From assembly GCF_963678635.1 (NCBI RefSeq), contig NC_087067.1, positions 55,798,456 through 55,862,455 of the forward strand: a DNA stretch of 64,000 nucleotides, in the 5' to 3' direction. Each line of letters opens with the position of its first letter. Within the stretch, counting starts at the first letter, position 1. The position numbers and the translations under genes are program-made. This document shows positions 10,404-21,443 of the stretch, piece by piece. The notes under the pieces were generated by a model. It saw only the letters and a list, made by a program, of their open reading frames with translations. It made no database searches and had not been told where the DNA came from. The DNA is from Symsagittifera roscoffensis (lineage: Eukaryota; Xenacoelomorpha; Acoela; Convolutidae).

Positions 10404-12445
10404 GGGTGCCGGTCATCAAGCCGACAGGATTTCAAGCCGAATTGTAAAAATAGGAACTTCAAGCCGAATATTTTCTTATAAAGTTGCCCGCATCCAAGTT
10501 TAGGCGTAAATAATCGATTATAACGGATTATTATGATGATTTTTTGACAAGTATAATCAATTATAATTACCAAAATTAGGTCCTTAAGGGATTTATAATT
10601 GATTATAATCGTGATATTTTCCAAGAGATTATAATCTCTTAAAATCGATTATAATTGATTATAGTCCTTACTGAAAACCCTTAAAATCAATTAGAATCGA
10701 TTATAATCTTTTATTTTGCCCGAATTTTTCTATTTTCGAATTGTATCTTATGGGTTATTATTTTTGTGTCAATAAGAAAATCTCTAAAAGAGAGATCTCT
10801 TGAACACTTTGGTTCATCTAAACACAAAGTTTTACCACGAAACAAAAGTTTCACAGAAATCCTTTCATATGACTGGAAAGGTTCTCGCGGTAGATGAAAG
10901 ATAATTTTTCCGAATCAATCATGAAACTAAATCAGTTTGGTGATGTTTTGGTGTTTATAAAAACTTAGAATATGCATCACAAAACAACTCTAATGGGGAA
11001 GAAATTGAAAAAAAACTTATAAATATGAATTAATTGGAAAATTTTGAAAAATTTTCTCTCATTTTTCATAGGAACCAACGTCCACAAAAAGCATAAAATA
11101 TAACCAATTTAGATGCAACTTCGAAGACAAAAATGGACAAACAAAAGGGATTATAATCGATTATAATCGATTATAATGGATTATAATGGATTTTGTCAAA
11201 ACTAACAAAAATTGAATTTTGAATAAAAATAATAGATTATAATCAATTATAATCGATTATAATTGTATCGAAAAATAGACGAATAAATAATCGATTATAA
11301 TGGATTATAATTAATTATAATTTGATTTGAAAAAAAAAGAGATTACAATCGATTATTATTTGATTAAAATCGATTGTTTCTCAATTTTAGTGAGACTGGT
11401 ACTAAAATCGTAATATAATCGATTATTAACGCTTGAAACTGGATGCGGGTGTGAAAAATGATTAATTTGAAAACTAGTTTGAAGAATTTTTGAATTCCAG
11501 GATTTTTCTTCATTAGTTATTGGCGTTTTCAAAAAATTTAAGCCGACAAACTATTGTTAGGAAAATTGAAAAATAAAACGCGGTTGAAGGCGTTTTTCAT
11601 GTTAAAATTTATGCGTTTCAAAAACTGGCTGATGTTTATAACGGATGCCAATCACAAGTGTTGCATTTTCAATAATAACGCGGATTATGACCTAAAATTG
11701 CCTTAACTCTTGAAAAACAACGTTTTACAGATAATAAAATAGTGTTTTGAGGTGTTTGTAAAATTTAATCTTCGACTTAGCCCCTTCGGCTTGAAGTTAC
11801 GTCGGTTCGTTTTCACAACGCCGAAAATCGAAAAACTCTTCACAGCGTAGAGTTTTTCACAGCGGCGGCATTGGAAATCAAAAGTCAGAGATCAGAATGG
11901 CCGAGGTTACTCAGATCTTAATCATGGTCAGTATACTGGGAATAAGCAAATAAAAGTATTCACAAAATTTTACTACCATGATTAAATGGATCTAGGGCAA
12001 CACGCCGACAGGACTTGAAACCGAAGGGACTTCAAGCCGAAATTTAAACATTAGAAGCACCTAAAAACACTAATTGTTTATCAATAAAAAGGTTATTTTT
12101 CAAAAATTAGGCAAGTTTAGTCCACCATAAGCGTTCTTAAAAATAATGCACCACTTAAGAGGGGCATAAGATTTTTAGATCAGCCGGATTTTGAAATGCA
12201 TAAATTATACACATGAAAAAGCCAATTAACTATGTTATAATTTTTTAATTTTCCTAAACATCAATTAGAGGCGCAAAAATTATGAAAAAGCCAATAATTT
12301 GTTAAGCAAGCCGAGGAAATTGAGAAATTTTTCGAAACAGTTTTCAAACTAATCATATTTATCAAGTTTTTGACAAAATGTTCGGCTTGAAGTCCCTCAT
12401 TATACATTTCGGCTCGAAGTCCCGTCGGCTTGATGTCCGGCACCC
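10404..12445. mobile_element. Non-autonomous DNA transposon with GGGTGCCGG ends and CAAGCCGA repeats
   Basis: The left end (GGGTGCCGGTCATCAAGCCG) matches the reverse complement of the right end (GGGTGCCGGACATCAAGCCG), and the similarity runs about 65 bp. The motif CTTCAAGCCGAA recurs several times in both termini and again near 11775 and 12005-12045, as expected for subterminal transposase-binding sites. The CGATTA element at 10487-11449 has inserted into it, so its own length is about 1.08 kb. A 10-bp inverted repeat (GAAAAACTCT / AGAGTTTTTC) sits near the centre at ~11830. No ORF of note. Confidence 0.7.
10487..11449. mobile_element. Non-autonomous DNA transposon with CCCGCATCCA ends, copy 2
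   Basis: This is the second copy of the 8580-9517 element, in the same orientation and similar throughout, with the same CCCGCATCC termini. It is flanked by TG on both sides, consistent with a 2-bp target duplication. It is nested in the 10404-12445 element. Confidence 0.75.
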
Positions 12446-12557
12446 TGATTAAATTTGCTAATAGGATAAAAGTCTATTTGTAAAAAAAACATGACTGGCC
12501 CTATCCACCAGTTAATGATGGAAGCCTTGAGCATGCTCTCATGCCGGCCTAGCCCGC

Positions 12558-12601
12558 CGTGCTCAACCACGCTTAGAATAGCGCTCATAAAATTTCAACC
12601 A
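12558..12601. repeat. Left arm of a fold-back repeat that hosts the Polinton
   Basis: GTGCTCAACCACGCTTAGAATA followed by GCGCTCATAAAATTTCAACC is the imperfect reverse complement of the sequence at 12660-12695 that continues after the Polinton at 30943-30953. It is the intact arm of a small inverted-repeat element, and the other arm was the Polinton insertion site. Confidence 0.6.
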
Positions 12602-12689
12602 GTAAATTACTCCACTGTGAACTACTCTGATAAAAACTGATTTTGCTTGTTTTTCATTTTGGTTGGAATTTTATATGGGTTATTCTAAG

Positions 12690-12695
12690 CGTGAT
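12690..12695. other. Polinton target-site duplication, left (CGTGAT)
   Basis: The 6 bp CGTGAT directly precede the terminal AGTAGTATTG and recur directly after the right terminus at 30943-30948. Six base pairs is the expected Polinton duplication length. Confidence 0.9.
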
Positions 12696-12911
12696 AGTAG
12701 TATTGTATCGTGTCCCGGATCCTAAGGGGGGGTCCTTCCTAAGGGGGGGTCCTCACGTAAAGCAAAATCCTAGGAAAGGGGTCCTTAATTTTTTGGAGGA
12801 CCCCTATCCTAGGATTTTGTAAATGATCGCAAGTTCTCACCCCTAAAGTAAAAGACCCCCTCCTTAGGATCTTGTTAAGCTGAGCTCAACAACCGGGACG
12901 CGATACAATAA
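12696..12911. repeat. Polinton left terminal inverted repeat
   Basis: It matches the reverse complement of 30721-30942 over its length, with differences mainly in G-tract lengths. Its outer end (TTGTATCGTGTCCCGG) is also repeated inverted at its inner end (CCGGGACGCGATACAA), and it contains an internal CCTAGGA pair, so the repeat itself can fold back. Confidence 0.9.
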
Positions 12912-13288
12912 TTCCTTCTAATTTTTTTTTAAAAGCGGTCCCTTTTCCCGCGATAATTAAAATTAATCGTCCTAATTCCTGAACTTTTCTTTTTCGTCCT
13001 AGTTTCATGTGGATATCATTTCCTGGCTTTCTTTCTTTTCGTCAAAGATTTGTCATGCTATTAAAGTTTGTTATTGAAAACAAGCCTAAGGATTTCCCAC
13101 ATTTGTTTGAATTAACACTTGGTTTGCGTCTACTAGTTTATTTGCCTGAAGCTATTTATGTTAAAACAGTGATTGAGCTCAATACGAGTATTTTATTAGT
13201 TGTAAATTGGTAAAAACCAAAACATATACAAGTCGAAGTATAAAAAGGACGAACAGTAAAAATCATCTGAAAATATATGTTTCAGACT

Positions 13289-16200
13289 TTAATGTTTATT
13301 GTTTTGGTTTTCTTTGCGCTGTTTTTTAGATGGTCGTTCTTCTGAAGCTTCAGATAAAATAAATGGGTTTTTTATAGGGGGACGTTCACGGACTCGACTA
13401 CTAGAAGCTTCTTCTTCTTCTTGCAGCTCTGCTTCTGAGTAGGGCCGCTGTAAAAATCCCCAATCCGGAAGTGTAAAATCGGGAGAACTGTTATCAGTTT
13501 CATTGTATGAGTTGGCCCACTCGGTGTCCATGTAAATGTCTTCTAGAAAAGCATTTTCTTCAGCGGCTTTATGGCCAAAGGGCACTGTCGAAATTCCGTC
13601 GAAAAGTAGAAAACGTTTTGATTCGAATGGTGATAATGCAAGTTTGTTTTGTTTCACTGTCATATTGGTGTGACCTTTCGAAACTATATTATAGTTGTAC
13701 ACTCTCCTTGTTTTTCCAGTGAATAATGTGTCCCTGAAGGTTTGGTGGACCAGTTCTCTCTGTGCACTCCGTTTAATTCCTTTGGCACTCAATTTTTGAG
13801 TGCCTTCTAAACAGAAGCAAAATTATTATTCTTTTCTACAACGTAGGGGATAGCTTCATTTCACTTCAGCAACTCAATTTATACCGAACAAAATTTGATT
13901 CATTTTACCAAAAAAGAGCAGAAGACTCTAAATTATGATTAAAAAAGAGGAAAAAAAGGGAATATATTGTCAGATAAATCAACGTTTAGGCAACATTGTA
14001 TAATGTTGCCTAAATCAGCTAAATGCCCATAGTTTAATGCAACAAATTAAGGGGTGTAGGTAGGTTGGTGGTGGTGTTTTTGTTCTGTAAAAGGTAGGAA
14101 TGGGGGGTGGAAGGGTGGCTTAAATTTTATTTACCATTAAGGACGACCGAATATAGTTTCGGTTTTAGGGCGATGAATTCTCTGATCGGCTTCCCACCAG
14201 TCTCGTCTTTGAACTTCAGCACAACTTTCTTGTTGGTATCCTCGAACAAGAAATGGTCCTTATCGTAATTTGAAAAGTCGAAATCAGCTTTTATTTTCTC
14301 CAAGTCTCGGTAAACGTCTTCAGTTTTTATATCGTAAGTAAAACTATCCGTGTCGGAGTAAAGGAGTTCCAAGTTTAGATTTGGTTTCATTTTTTGATAA
14401 TGAAACTGAAACATGAAACGCTTGGCGAGGTCTAGGATGGTCGCACCAACTATCATAGGTTTATCCCACAATATTTTTGTTACTGAAAAGCTAATTGTGG
14501 CTAATTGATCGTCAATGATTTGAAAGCTTTTCATTGTGCTCAGAGCTGTTTTTTGTAAAAGTTCTCTCTCATTCCTTACAATCTCCAGCTTCTTTCTTCC
14601 TAACTTAGACTCCATTGTCTTACCGAAAGCTGAATTAACAATTAGCTTGTAGAAGTTCTCCTGGAATTTATTTACCGCGGCTTTTCGTAGGCGGGTGTTG
14701 AGGTCGACAAAGGGTGCCATCCAGTGACTTTGGCGGAACTGAAGAACTTTTCCGAGGTGAGTTATTTTCATTCCCAGCTCATGGTACAATTTTAGGGTAA
14801 GGTAGTGCAAAACATAACCTTATTTAGGATGCAAGGTCTGTAGAAGCTTCGGCACTTTTGGCAGTGTGGTGATTCCCAATTTTCCCAACATGTCGACTTG
14901 CTCGTTGCTCATTGCACCGATGTCCACTACTTCACGAGAGGGGGCAAGGGGGTAATCAGCAAAGAAACCGTGAAGCTCTTCGGGTATGGTTAAATTGACT
15001 TCAACTATATAACCCCACTCTGAGGTTTCGCTGGTGAGCAGTATGTCTGCCAGACTTTTTTCAACTATTGAAAAATTGTTTAAGGGCAAATGGCAGTGTT
15101 TCATTATCCACCCGTACAAATTGTTTGCATCAATATTGAGGATGTAGATTGATGGTTCTGAGGGCGAAAAATCGTCGAGGTATTTATTGTTTGCTTTGTA
15201 AAATCGGCGCGCGTAAACCGACGACATGCCTCCTCGTATCATTCGCTGCACAAGGTCTAGATGTTCACGGTCCGTTAAGAGTTTCAGTTCGGGCTTACAA
15301 ACTTTTAGAAAGGCGTCCCCGGAAAAGTTACTTGCCGTGAAGTAACAGGCGCAATCCAGCCCGTATGTTTGATAGCAAACTTCACGAAAAGCTTCGAAAA
15401 CGGAAGCAAGCAATAGCACATCTGTAGTCAAGTACAAGTCGTGGTAATCACCAAGTGAGCCACACTTCAGTTCGGTGAAAACTTTAAGGGCATGACTGTA
15501 CTCGCTTCTTGAAACACTCACATCCCCTCCTGTTAGACTATTTTTCCACATTGCTCGTGGGGGAAGGCGAGTTTCTCGGAATTTTTCGAATGAGTTGAAG
15601 TATGAGTAGGGGTAATGCCCTTTCTGTTTCAACAGACTGACTTTTTCACGTGAGTGGCCGAGATTTTCAAAATAGTTTTCCAGCAGAAAAAACTTTTCGT
15701 TGGGCAAATTATCGACAAGTTTTGCCAACGATGCTAGCATGAACCTATACGAATCGATGAATCTCAGATTTTCTTAGAGTTTTTTGATTTTTCCGTTTTT
15801 GTCCGTGTACGTTTTTATGTAGACTGAGATTGTCAAGGATATATAATTTTCTTCAGATGCGGGTATTACGAAAAAAGTGTTTTCCGAATCGCTTTTTGCC
15901 AGCGCTTTGATTATAAAGTGTAAATCATAATTTGACAAATTATGAGCTACCACTGGAATGTAATTTGTTGTTTTTCTATTAACGTTACACTCATTGTGTG
16001 CCCAACCCAGGAACTTGTTGGTGCAATGGCAATGATCAAGTACCACTTGATCATTGTCGGAAAAATCGTTCTCGCATATCCAACAAATTGTAGCATCTTC
16101 CCGTTCCTGGTCTGTTATACCAGTGAAAGTGTAATATTTCCTTTTTTCTACGTAAATTTGTCTCGCTAACGATTCAAGGGAGCTAATTAGCTCTTCCATC

Positions 16201-17868
16201 ACATTCGGTCCTCTTTTAAGCTCAAACTTTAACAGGTCTTTTTTCCCAAATTCGATTACTGCTAACGCGTAGCCGCACGGTTGATGGATTTTAATTGTTT
16301 GCGTGCTAGATTTTCACGGATCAGGTTGCGGTCCGTATACTGGTAAGAGCAGTGACTCCAAATCAAAGTAGATTACTCTGGGTACGTACCAACGAGCTGT
16401 TAAGTTTTTGAACTTGTGGTCATCTTTTCCCGGCTTGGGCATTGTTATGACGACATCTTCGTCTTGGTAGCACAGTTCTTGATGTCTTCTCAGAGTTTCG
16501 AATGAAGCGCATGTGTGGAAACATTTGCGACAAATCTCAGATTGAAATCGGTGAACTTTGTGCCGCACGTACTCGGCCAGTTTCTGGAGATCACTTATCA
16601 ACACATAGTGATATTTTGATCCATCTGTCAGCAGCAACAAGTCCACAATCAGGCTAGTAGTGAATCTGCTCGATACTCTTATGGGCAACAATTCGCCATC
16701 TTTGTACCTGAACAGAAAAATAATTTTTATACCTAGGTTTGGAATGAAATAAAAAGGGTGTTTGAATAGTTGAAGAACACTACTGAAGGAATTTTAAAAT
16801 TTTTAGAAGGCAATTAGAATTTGCCTACCGGAAGACGTTGATTTGACAATTGTTCAACTTTTCAAATCTGTACATATCCATCAGACCCATTGGCATTTCG
16901 TATTCCCCATTGATTTTCACAATTCTTTCTTTGTCGAGATTGTAGGTTGAGACTTTGTTTTTCTCCAGCCACCGTCTAGATGTGGGGTAGAGGGCCGGCT
17001 CATTCACATTGTGATATGCGGCAAAAAAGCAGTAGAGAAAGCAACGGTCATCATCTTTAGTGTTGATATTTGTGAGCAGAGTAGATGCTGCGCTGAGTGC
17101 ATCAGGTAGCTCGAGGTAGGATCCTGCTCTTATTGGTGAGAAGGCCGCGAAACTGATTTGCAATTTTTCAATTCTGTCAATAATCCATCCGCTACCATGA
17201 GAAGAGAACGAATTGACTTGGTTGACCATATGTTCAATCAGTTCCAAGAATTGAACCCCAGCAATTCCCTCGAAGTACACTGTCAATGTCTTAGTGTTCA
17301 GAAACAGCATGGTCCTTTCGAAGTTTCCACTGTCCCCGTCTTGCACAGTGGGAATTTTGATCATCCTCACTTCCACGTGGAATTGCACCTTGTTCGGACC
17401 CTCTTTGACCCTTTCCAGTATAAGAGCATCTATTTCCTCCTTGTTTTGCATCATGACTTGAAGCAAATCCATTTCTTTTTCACCAACTTTGAGATCGTAT
17501 CGACTCAATTTGCCTCTGAACGCGCTTTCCGTTGGGGCAGCGGAAGACGTCGTCTCAATGCCGTCCCAAACTGGCAATGCGTGCTTCTTCAGCAAGTGTT
17601 GTCCATAGCTTTCCGCGGTGAGAAATATTGTATGGCAATAGATACAATGACTATTCGAAGTCATGTCATGTACCAGCTCGACGTGCTCTCGGGCTTCCGA
17701 CAAACTCTCGAATGACTCGAGACACTCATCGCAAACAGTTTGAGGAGGAGGGGGAGGAAGGATCTTGTGAACTTTTTGCTCATGTCTTCTCAAGTTCCTT
17801 TTAGAGCTCAGTATTTTTCCGCACTGCTGGCAAGGAACAGGTGTCGCGATAGAAGTAGAGTTCGGCAT
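13289..17868 (-). pseudogene. Polinton DNA polymerase B, interrupted by three in-frame stops
   Basis: Protein-primed family B DNA polymerase of the Polinton. From ATG 17868 the product opens with three C2H2 fingers (CQQCG...H...H, CDECL...H...H, CIYCH...H...H). Next come an endonuclease VII-like zinc motif (CWICENDF...LDHCHCT...HNECN, ~16,000-16,110), exonuclease/TPR-type sequence, the polymerase motif YSDTDSF (~14,350), and a C-terminal exon with NKLALSPFESKRF. Two introns fit in phase: 16708-16828 and 13807-14134. The frame is otherwise continuous but broken by TGA at 16314-16316, TAA at 15774-15776 and TAA at 14820-14822. The stops separate segments that clearly continue each other, so they look like point mutations in a once-intact gene. 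The replicative function is probably lost in this copy. Confidence 0.9.
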
Positions 17869-18570
17869 TGTTTGTTGAAGTTACTGAAATAATTCAGGAA
17901 AATTTCAAGAAGTAGAACTGGTTATGAAAAAGCAAAAGCGAGAAGTGACTAGCACCAAAAAAACTTTGCGGGTAAGGGCAAGTAGAAGCCATTAACGAGA
18001 GTTATACTTCGCCGTCTTGGCAATAAGTACTTTCCTTTCCAAAAACAGGGTTTATTCTAGCTTTAAGCTCTAAATGTCTCATCACTCTGCTCAAGTGCAG
18101 GGGTTTTGTATACTAAAAACTGATTCATTTACAGCCTCAAAATTCTGCTGTTAATTTTAAGGGTTAGCGATAAAGTTTTGGCAATTTTTAGAGGACTGGT
18201 TTAGACTTTCAATTAACATTTCAGCACTAAATTACAAAATTTAAAGCTTAGAATGATTCAGATAGAGCCTAAAACTTTTTCTGACTAATTTTAACCGTGA
18301 AACAGTAATTTCCTAATGATTTCAAGCCCACTTCTTGGTTTGCGTAAATAGGTATAATAAAAAGTAGAAACATGAGATAAAAGTATTCAGAAAGTAAAAC
18401 AATCAACTAACTAATTAAGTTGAAATAAAATAGTAAACTTAAAAAATGAAAATTTTGCAAATTTGACACCTTGATAGTTACCGATGCATGATAAGCATAG
18501 ATTGTCATTTGAATGTGTAAAAGATATCGGAATCAAAGTTTCCTTCATGTCATTCAGTTCCCCGTGAAAC
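17869..18570. other. Intergenic region upstream of polB
   Basis: AT-rich; it probably holds the polymerase promoter, but no specific element is visible. Confidence 0.4.
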
Positions 18571-18674
18571 ATTTCATATCATGTCCCTCGAAATATTAAG
18601 GCATGGCCGTTTGGTTTAAGGGGCAATAGCTAACCCGGCGTTGCTCGTCGCTACGCTCCTCGGGAACGCCTCCC
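18571..18674. repeat. Left inverted repeat of the Polinton cargo module
   Basis: 104 bp reading ATTTCATATCATGTCCCTCG through GGCATGGCCGTTTGGTTTAA and GCTACGCTCCTCGGGAACGC to CTCCCG. The reverse complement lies at 22122-22226. The inner ~86 bp match exactly by eye and the outer ~18 bp have a few mismatches. It is strikingly GC-rich for this region. Confidence 0.9.
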
Positions 18675-19775
18675 GTTCTGTAATTTCAAGTGAAATTTTT
18701 TTTTTTTCAAAATAAAGGAAAACCTCAAACTTTTTATGTTGTGAAAAAAGGAAAAGTAATGTTTAAAAAAGTGTCTTTCAAATCTATCAACAAAAAAACC
18801 AGTAAGTTTTGTGGGACCTCGAGCACAGTTCTACTGGTCAAGTTCGAAATTTAAAAAACATAATTTTTTAACTTCTTTTTTCCTTCATTTTTAGCTTGAA
18901 TTATTCGTTCTCGTTTTAAATTCTAGTGAATGTGGTTTGAAATTTTTAGGAGCTATCTGATACGTAATTAGGACAAGCGTAGAAATTAAAAAAAAACAAT
19001 TATAGCCCAATCAATGAGAGTATACGCTTAAAAAGTTGTGTTTTTTTGAGAAAATCTGATTTTTGTGAAAATATTGAAAAAAAATTGGTAAAAATTTTTT
19101 TTCTCTCCAAATCCATTGAAACTACCCTCAATCAATTTGCCATGAATTTCTGAGCAGGGTTAAGGGTCATGTTCATTTTTCGAAAAAAAAAACAAAAATT
19201 TTTTTTTTCACATTTTTACCAAAAAATTGTCAGTTTTACACCCAAAACATGTATATGAATGTATTATAATGCAGATTTATGGCTTAAAACACTCTCTGTT
19301 ACTTTGCGTAAGACCTGGCTAACCCCACCGGGCACAAAGTATGATGAGAGAGAGGACAGAGAGTGTTTGATAAAAAAGCCAAATAAATATGGTTGGACTA
19401 CCAACAAGAAAATGGTGGACCCTTCCATATTTATCTTTCTTTTGAAAAGAAAGCAATATCCCGAAAAGGATATTCCAAATGGGGTTCACTACTGAGCAAG
19501 TGTATTTATCTCTCTCTCTCTCTCTCATTCTTTCTCAAACAACAATTTTATTGTAAAATTATTCTCGATTTGTGATTTTTTTCTAGTTTTTCTCTAAGAT
19601 TTTGCTGAAAACTTTACGGGGCAAACTTTAATTGATCTATTAAGCAAAATAAAAACTGAGACAAAAATATACACACAGTACTGTTAAAACAGCTTAGAAG
19701 TCAAATCAAACAAAAATGAAAATATAAAACCTTGGAATAATATTTGAAACAAAGGAAAGTTTTTTGTTTAAGTTA
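18675..19775. other. Non-coding part of the cargo module
   Basis: AT-rich with long T and A runs. There are two GA/CT microsatellite patches (near 19345 and 19510-19527) and a local palindrome (TATCCCGAAAAGGATA, ~19458). Short frames at 19259-19575 have no recognisable product. Confidence 0.4.
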
Positions 19776-20420
19776 TTAGAAACCTCGAAACTGTAGTTTT
19801 CTCTTTTTTGGCGCATAGCAAGCTGCATTTGGAGGAGTGCCTTGAATGAGATCTGGGGTGACTAGATCAATTGTCTCCGCACTAGATGAAACCCGAGCAT
19901 CCGAATAGGAAGTTGATTGTTCTGGAGTTGAAACTGCTCCCCTAACAAACGACTCGGGAGACATTGCTGTCGGAATATCCCAGTACGCTTCGCGCTCTGC
20001 ATAATCACGAATACATCCCTCCTGATTTTCATACAACGGCATTGACTCGCAGTCATACGCGAAGAGAATTTTTCTTGGAGACTGCTCGAGCGAGGTTGTG
20101 TCGTTTATCTCCGTCTTTTCTAATGCCGGATAGCTCTCGTGAAGAGTGCAACTCTCGTACATTCGTTTTCGATTCTGTCTAAGTAGATCGATGTGATCAA
20201 GGAGGTAGTTCGGTAGCATGGTATGACTTTTTGTAGTCCATTCCTCGTTTTGATTCTCGTCGTTTTTTCGGGGAGCCAAGTCATTGAAAGGACTTGCTGT
20301 AGACGGAGAGACTCTCTCTTTCTGTTGATGGATGACTGCAATAGACTCTCTCGTGTATGTTTGGTAGACAATTGTTCTTTCTAGATCAGACACTGAGATT
20401 ATTTTTAAAGGACTAGTCAT
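19776..20420 (-). CDS. Cargo-module protein of unknown function, 214 aa
   Basis: An uninterrupted frame from ATG 20420. It is rich in Ser, Thr, Glu and Arg and predicted to be largely disordered, with a short basic tail (PKKRKLQF) typical of a nuclear localisation signal next to the stop. It has no membrane segment and no recognised domain. It is divergently oriented from the gene at 21047 with a 626-bp shared upstream region, so the two may share a bidirectional promoter. It lies inside the inverted-repeat-bounded module and is not one of the conserved Polinton core proteins I recognise. Confidence 0.6.
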   Translation of the reverse strand: MTSPLKIISVSDLERTIVYQTYTRESIAVIHQQKERVSPSTASPFNDLAPRKNDENQNEEWTTKSHTMLPNYLLDHIDLLRQNRKRMYESCTLHESYPALEKTEINDTTSLEQSPRKILFAYDCESMPLYENQEGCIRDYAEREAYWDIPTAMSPESFVRGAVSTPEQSTSYSDARVSSSAETIDLVTPDLIQGTPPNAACYAPKKRKLQFRGF

Positions 20421-21046
20421 GACTTGAAGAGGTTTAAAAATTTGTTAAAATGAAATGACTGAACTACAGAAATGAAATTGAGAGAATGAAAAGTATGAAA
20501 AGTTTATTAATGAGAATGAGATCAGGAAAGGGGTGGCATAGTTCAATTAGGTCAAAGCTAATAACTTTTTAGGCGAGGCTATCAAATTTTATTCATTCTT
20601 TTAAGCATGACGCCTGAGGTCATGTTAGGAATGAATGTGAAAACCCGATTTTTTAGATTTATGTGACAGCTTTATTATAGTGGCTACGGGCGAAAGCACT
20701 CAAAATCAAGTTTTCATCATAGTTTGCCAGACATTCATTGTTATGCTGTTAGAAATTCATTACCATGATTCATAACAGTCATTTAAATAACCGTCACAAT
20801 AAATAACACTAGAAGATTTTTAGAGTATAGTCGGGGGAAAAAGTAACTAAATACCCATACAAAAAGAGGTTTATCGTTAAAGAAATTATATCCTTGGTGA
20901 TTAAGTCTTATCAATATGGCTTAGGGCGCTCGTAAACTTTATCACCTAAGTTTTTACTTTGGGAGCGCATGATCTGTCTCGTATACTGTGATCAGTCATT
21001 CTTCAACGTTCCACACTAAAAACCAGTTGGTTGTTATTCATTTATA
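20421..21046. promoter_or_regulatory. Divergent intergenic region, likely promoters for 19776 and 21047 genes
   Basis: 626 bp between divergently transcribed ORFs. The sequence is AT-rich with no obvious TATA at a convincing distance, so the call rests on gene arrangement only. Confidence 0.35.
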
Positions 21047-21406
21047 ATGTACGCTTCTCTTGACACGGATGTAGACTATTTCGATGATTTTATGGATATA
21101 TCTTCGAATGATAAACGTTTAGTTAGAGTCGGTGCAAAAACATTCGCACAGACCGGTACTTACATAACTATCAAATTGTACAAAAAAGACGAAGAGGGAA
21201 CTTTCAAGTATCGACAAGGAATAACTTTGTCAACTGGTGAATTCGAGTCCTTGGCGGACAATTATACAAAAATCAAAAGCTTGACGAAAGCAAAAAACTG
21301 CGACGTGACTGAAAAACTTAGAAAAAAGCGAAACAAATCTAAAAAATCTTCATGCTCTGAAAAGGAATGCGAAAGTGAAAACGATGATAACTGTCGGGTT
21401 GTGTAA
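21047..21406 (+). CDS. PC4/Sub1-like single-stranded DNA-binding protein, 119 aa
   Basis: Residues ~24-75 (RLVRVGAKTF, then ITIKLYKKDEEGTFKYRQGI and TLSTGEFESL) follow the pattern of the PC4/Sub1 C-terminal domain: a beta strand with aromatic/basic residues, a second strand ending in a charged turn, then G-I-x-L-x-x-x-x-[WF]-x-x-L. In that family the domain dimerises, binds single-stranded DNA and acts as a transcription or replication cofactor. The N-terminus is acidic (DTDVDYFDDFMD) and the tail is Lys/Ser-rich, the reverse order of the human protein. It is followed 37 bp later by the 21444 gene on the same strand. A single-stranded DNA-binding cargo protein would suit a protein-primed replicon. 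Confidence 0.5.
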   Translation: MYASLDTDVDYFDDFMDISSNDKRLVRVGAKTFAQTGTYITIKLYKKDEEGTFKYRQGITLSTGEFESLADNYTKIKSLTKAKNCDVTEKLRKKRNKSKKSSCSEKECESENDDNCRVV

Positions 21407-21443
21407 CATTATCAACTTTTTATTCGATTGAAACTTCAAAGCA

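Noticed and set aside
8160-11449. CRISPR-like spacing of repeated CGATTA words
   Set aside because: Repeats are palindromic, variable in spacing and lie inside TIR-bounded transposons of a eukaryotic genome; no spacer regularity or cas genes.
14820-16316. Stop-codon reassignment or programmed readthrough in PolB
   Set aside because: Both TGA and TAA are involved, other ORFs in the same element terminate normally with these codons, and no stimulatory structure was seen; mutation is simpler.
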